From NCBI GenBank assembly GCA_964625015.1, contig CAZUZI010000056.1:1-5537 (forward strand): 5,537 nucleotides of DNA, read 5' to 3'. Positions 5,349 through 5,537 of this stretch are shown piece by piece. Made by a program: the position numbers and the translations under genes. The number at the start of each line of letters is the position of its first letter. Position 1 is the stretch's first letter. The notes beneath the pieces were generated by a model. The model did no database searches. It was not told the origin of the DNA and was given only the letters and a program-made list of their open reading frames with translations. This stretch comes from UBA5209 sp964625015 (GTDB lineage: Bacteria; Patescibacteriota; Dojkabacteria; SC72).

Positions 5349-5537
5349 AAATTAAAGCCTCCTCCAAATTAATGTTAGTATCTTTCAATATACGAACCCC
5401 CTCTAAGTAAGTTGTTGATGTCCATTCGTTGTAAGATAAGGTGTTTGTTTCTGGAAAAAGTTTAGTGCTTAAATACCTACTACCCGCACGTCTTACAAGG
5501 TATTTATTGGTTTTTGGTTCTATGCGAAGAGTTTTAG
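5296..5537 (-). CDS. 3' end of an unidentified gene (partial, runs off the right edge)
   Basis: This is the only open minus-strand frame at the right edge. It gives 79 residues from KTLRIEPKTNKYLVRRAGSR to RDRTIHDTAEY and ends at TGA 5298-5296. The composition is coding-like, with basic and aromatic residues, and a predicted helix near the end (NLEEALIYVRESIRDR). The segment is too short to assign a family. Its last 17 codons plus the stop overlap the start of the annealing-protein gene in another frame, and that gene's Shine-Dalgarno lies inside this coding sequence. Overlap and shared strand indicate one transcription unit. A true upstream start lies beyond the window. Confidence 0.65.
   Translation of the reverse strand, partial: KTLRIEPKTNKYLVRRAGSRYLSTKLFPETNTLSYNEWTSTTYLEGVRILKDTNINLEEALIYVRESIRDRTIHDTAEY

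Overview
The window is a compact, A/T-rich stretch (about one third G+C by eye) in which every supportable gene lies on the minus strand and reads from right to left. Genes are separated by a few to about 125 bases, and most starts carry a near-perfect AGGAGG-type Shine-Dalgarno. No promoter stands out, and there are no tRNA genes, insertion sequences or CRISPR arrays. Base composition, dense one-strand packing, strong ribosome-binding sites and content (ribonucleotide reductase, a probable annealing protein, a metallophosphoesterase, small orphans) suggest the DNA-metabolism module of a tailed double-stranded DNA phage, or a related mobile element, of a low-G+C Gram-positive (Bacillota) host. 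No structural phage gene is visible, so the phage assignment is an inference.

In transcription order (right to left): the 3' end of an unidentified gene (5296 to the right edge) overlaps by 53 bases a 178-residue protein (4812-5348) that looks like a Rad52/Sak-type single-strand annealing protein. Next come a 122-residue protein of unknown function (4428-4796), a short leader with two mutually exclusive potential hairpins and several G tracts (about 4303-4427), and a small orphan protein with a HicB-antitoxin-like layout (4018-4302, possibly starting further upstream). The largest gene, 1504-4008, encodes an 834-residue adenosylcobalamin-dependent class II ribonucleotide reductase (NrdJ). It is followed by a 94-residue membrane protein (1194-1478), a 373-residue calcineurin-like metallophosphoesterase with an N-terminal DNA-binding-like region (63-1184), and the first 17 codons of another gene (1-51).

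Together the genes suggest supply of deoxynucleotides for replication (NrdJ, which needs B12 from the host or medium) alongside recombination or DNA-end processing (annealing protein plus metallophosphoesterase). At three junctions the stop codon of one gene lies inside the Shine-Dalgarno of the next, implying co-transcription and probably coupled translation. The least explained parts are the HTH-phosphoesterase fusion, the divergent annealing protein, the structured leader before the small orphan, and the departures from the family norm in the reductase (a longer phosphate-binding loop and a TSCPD-like region without cysteines).
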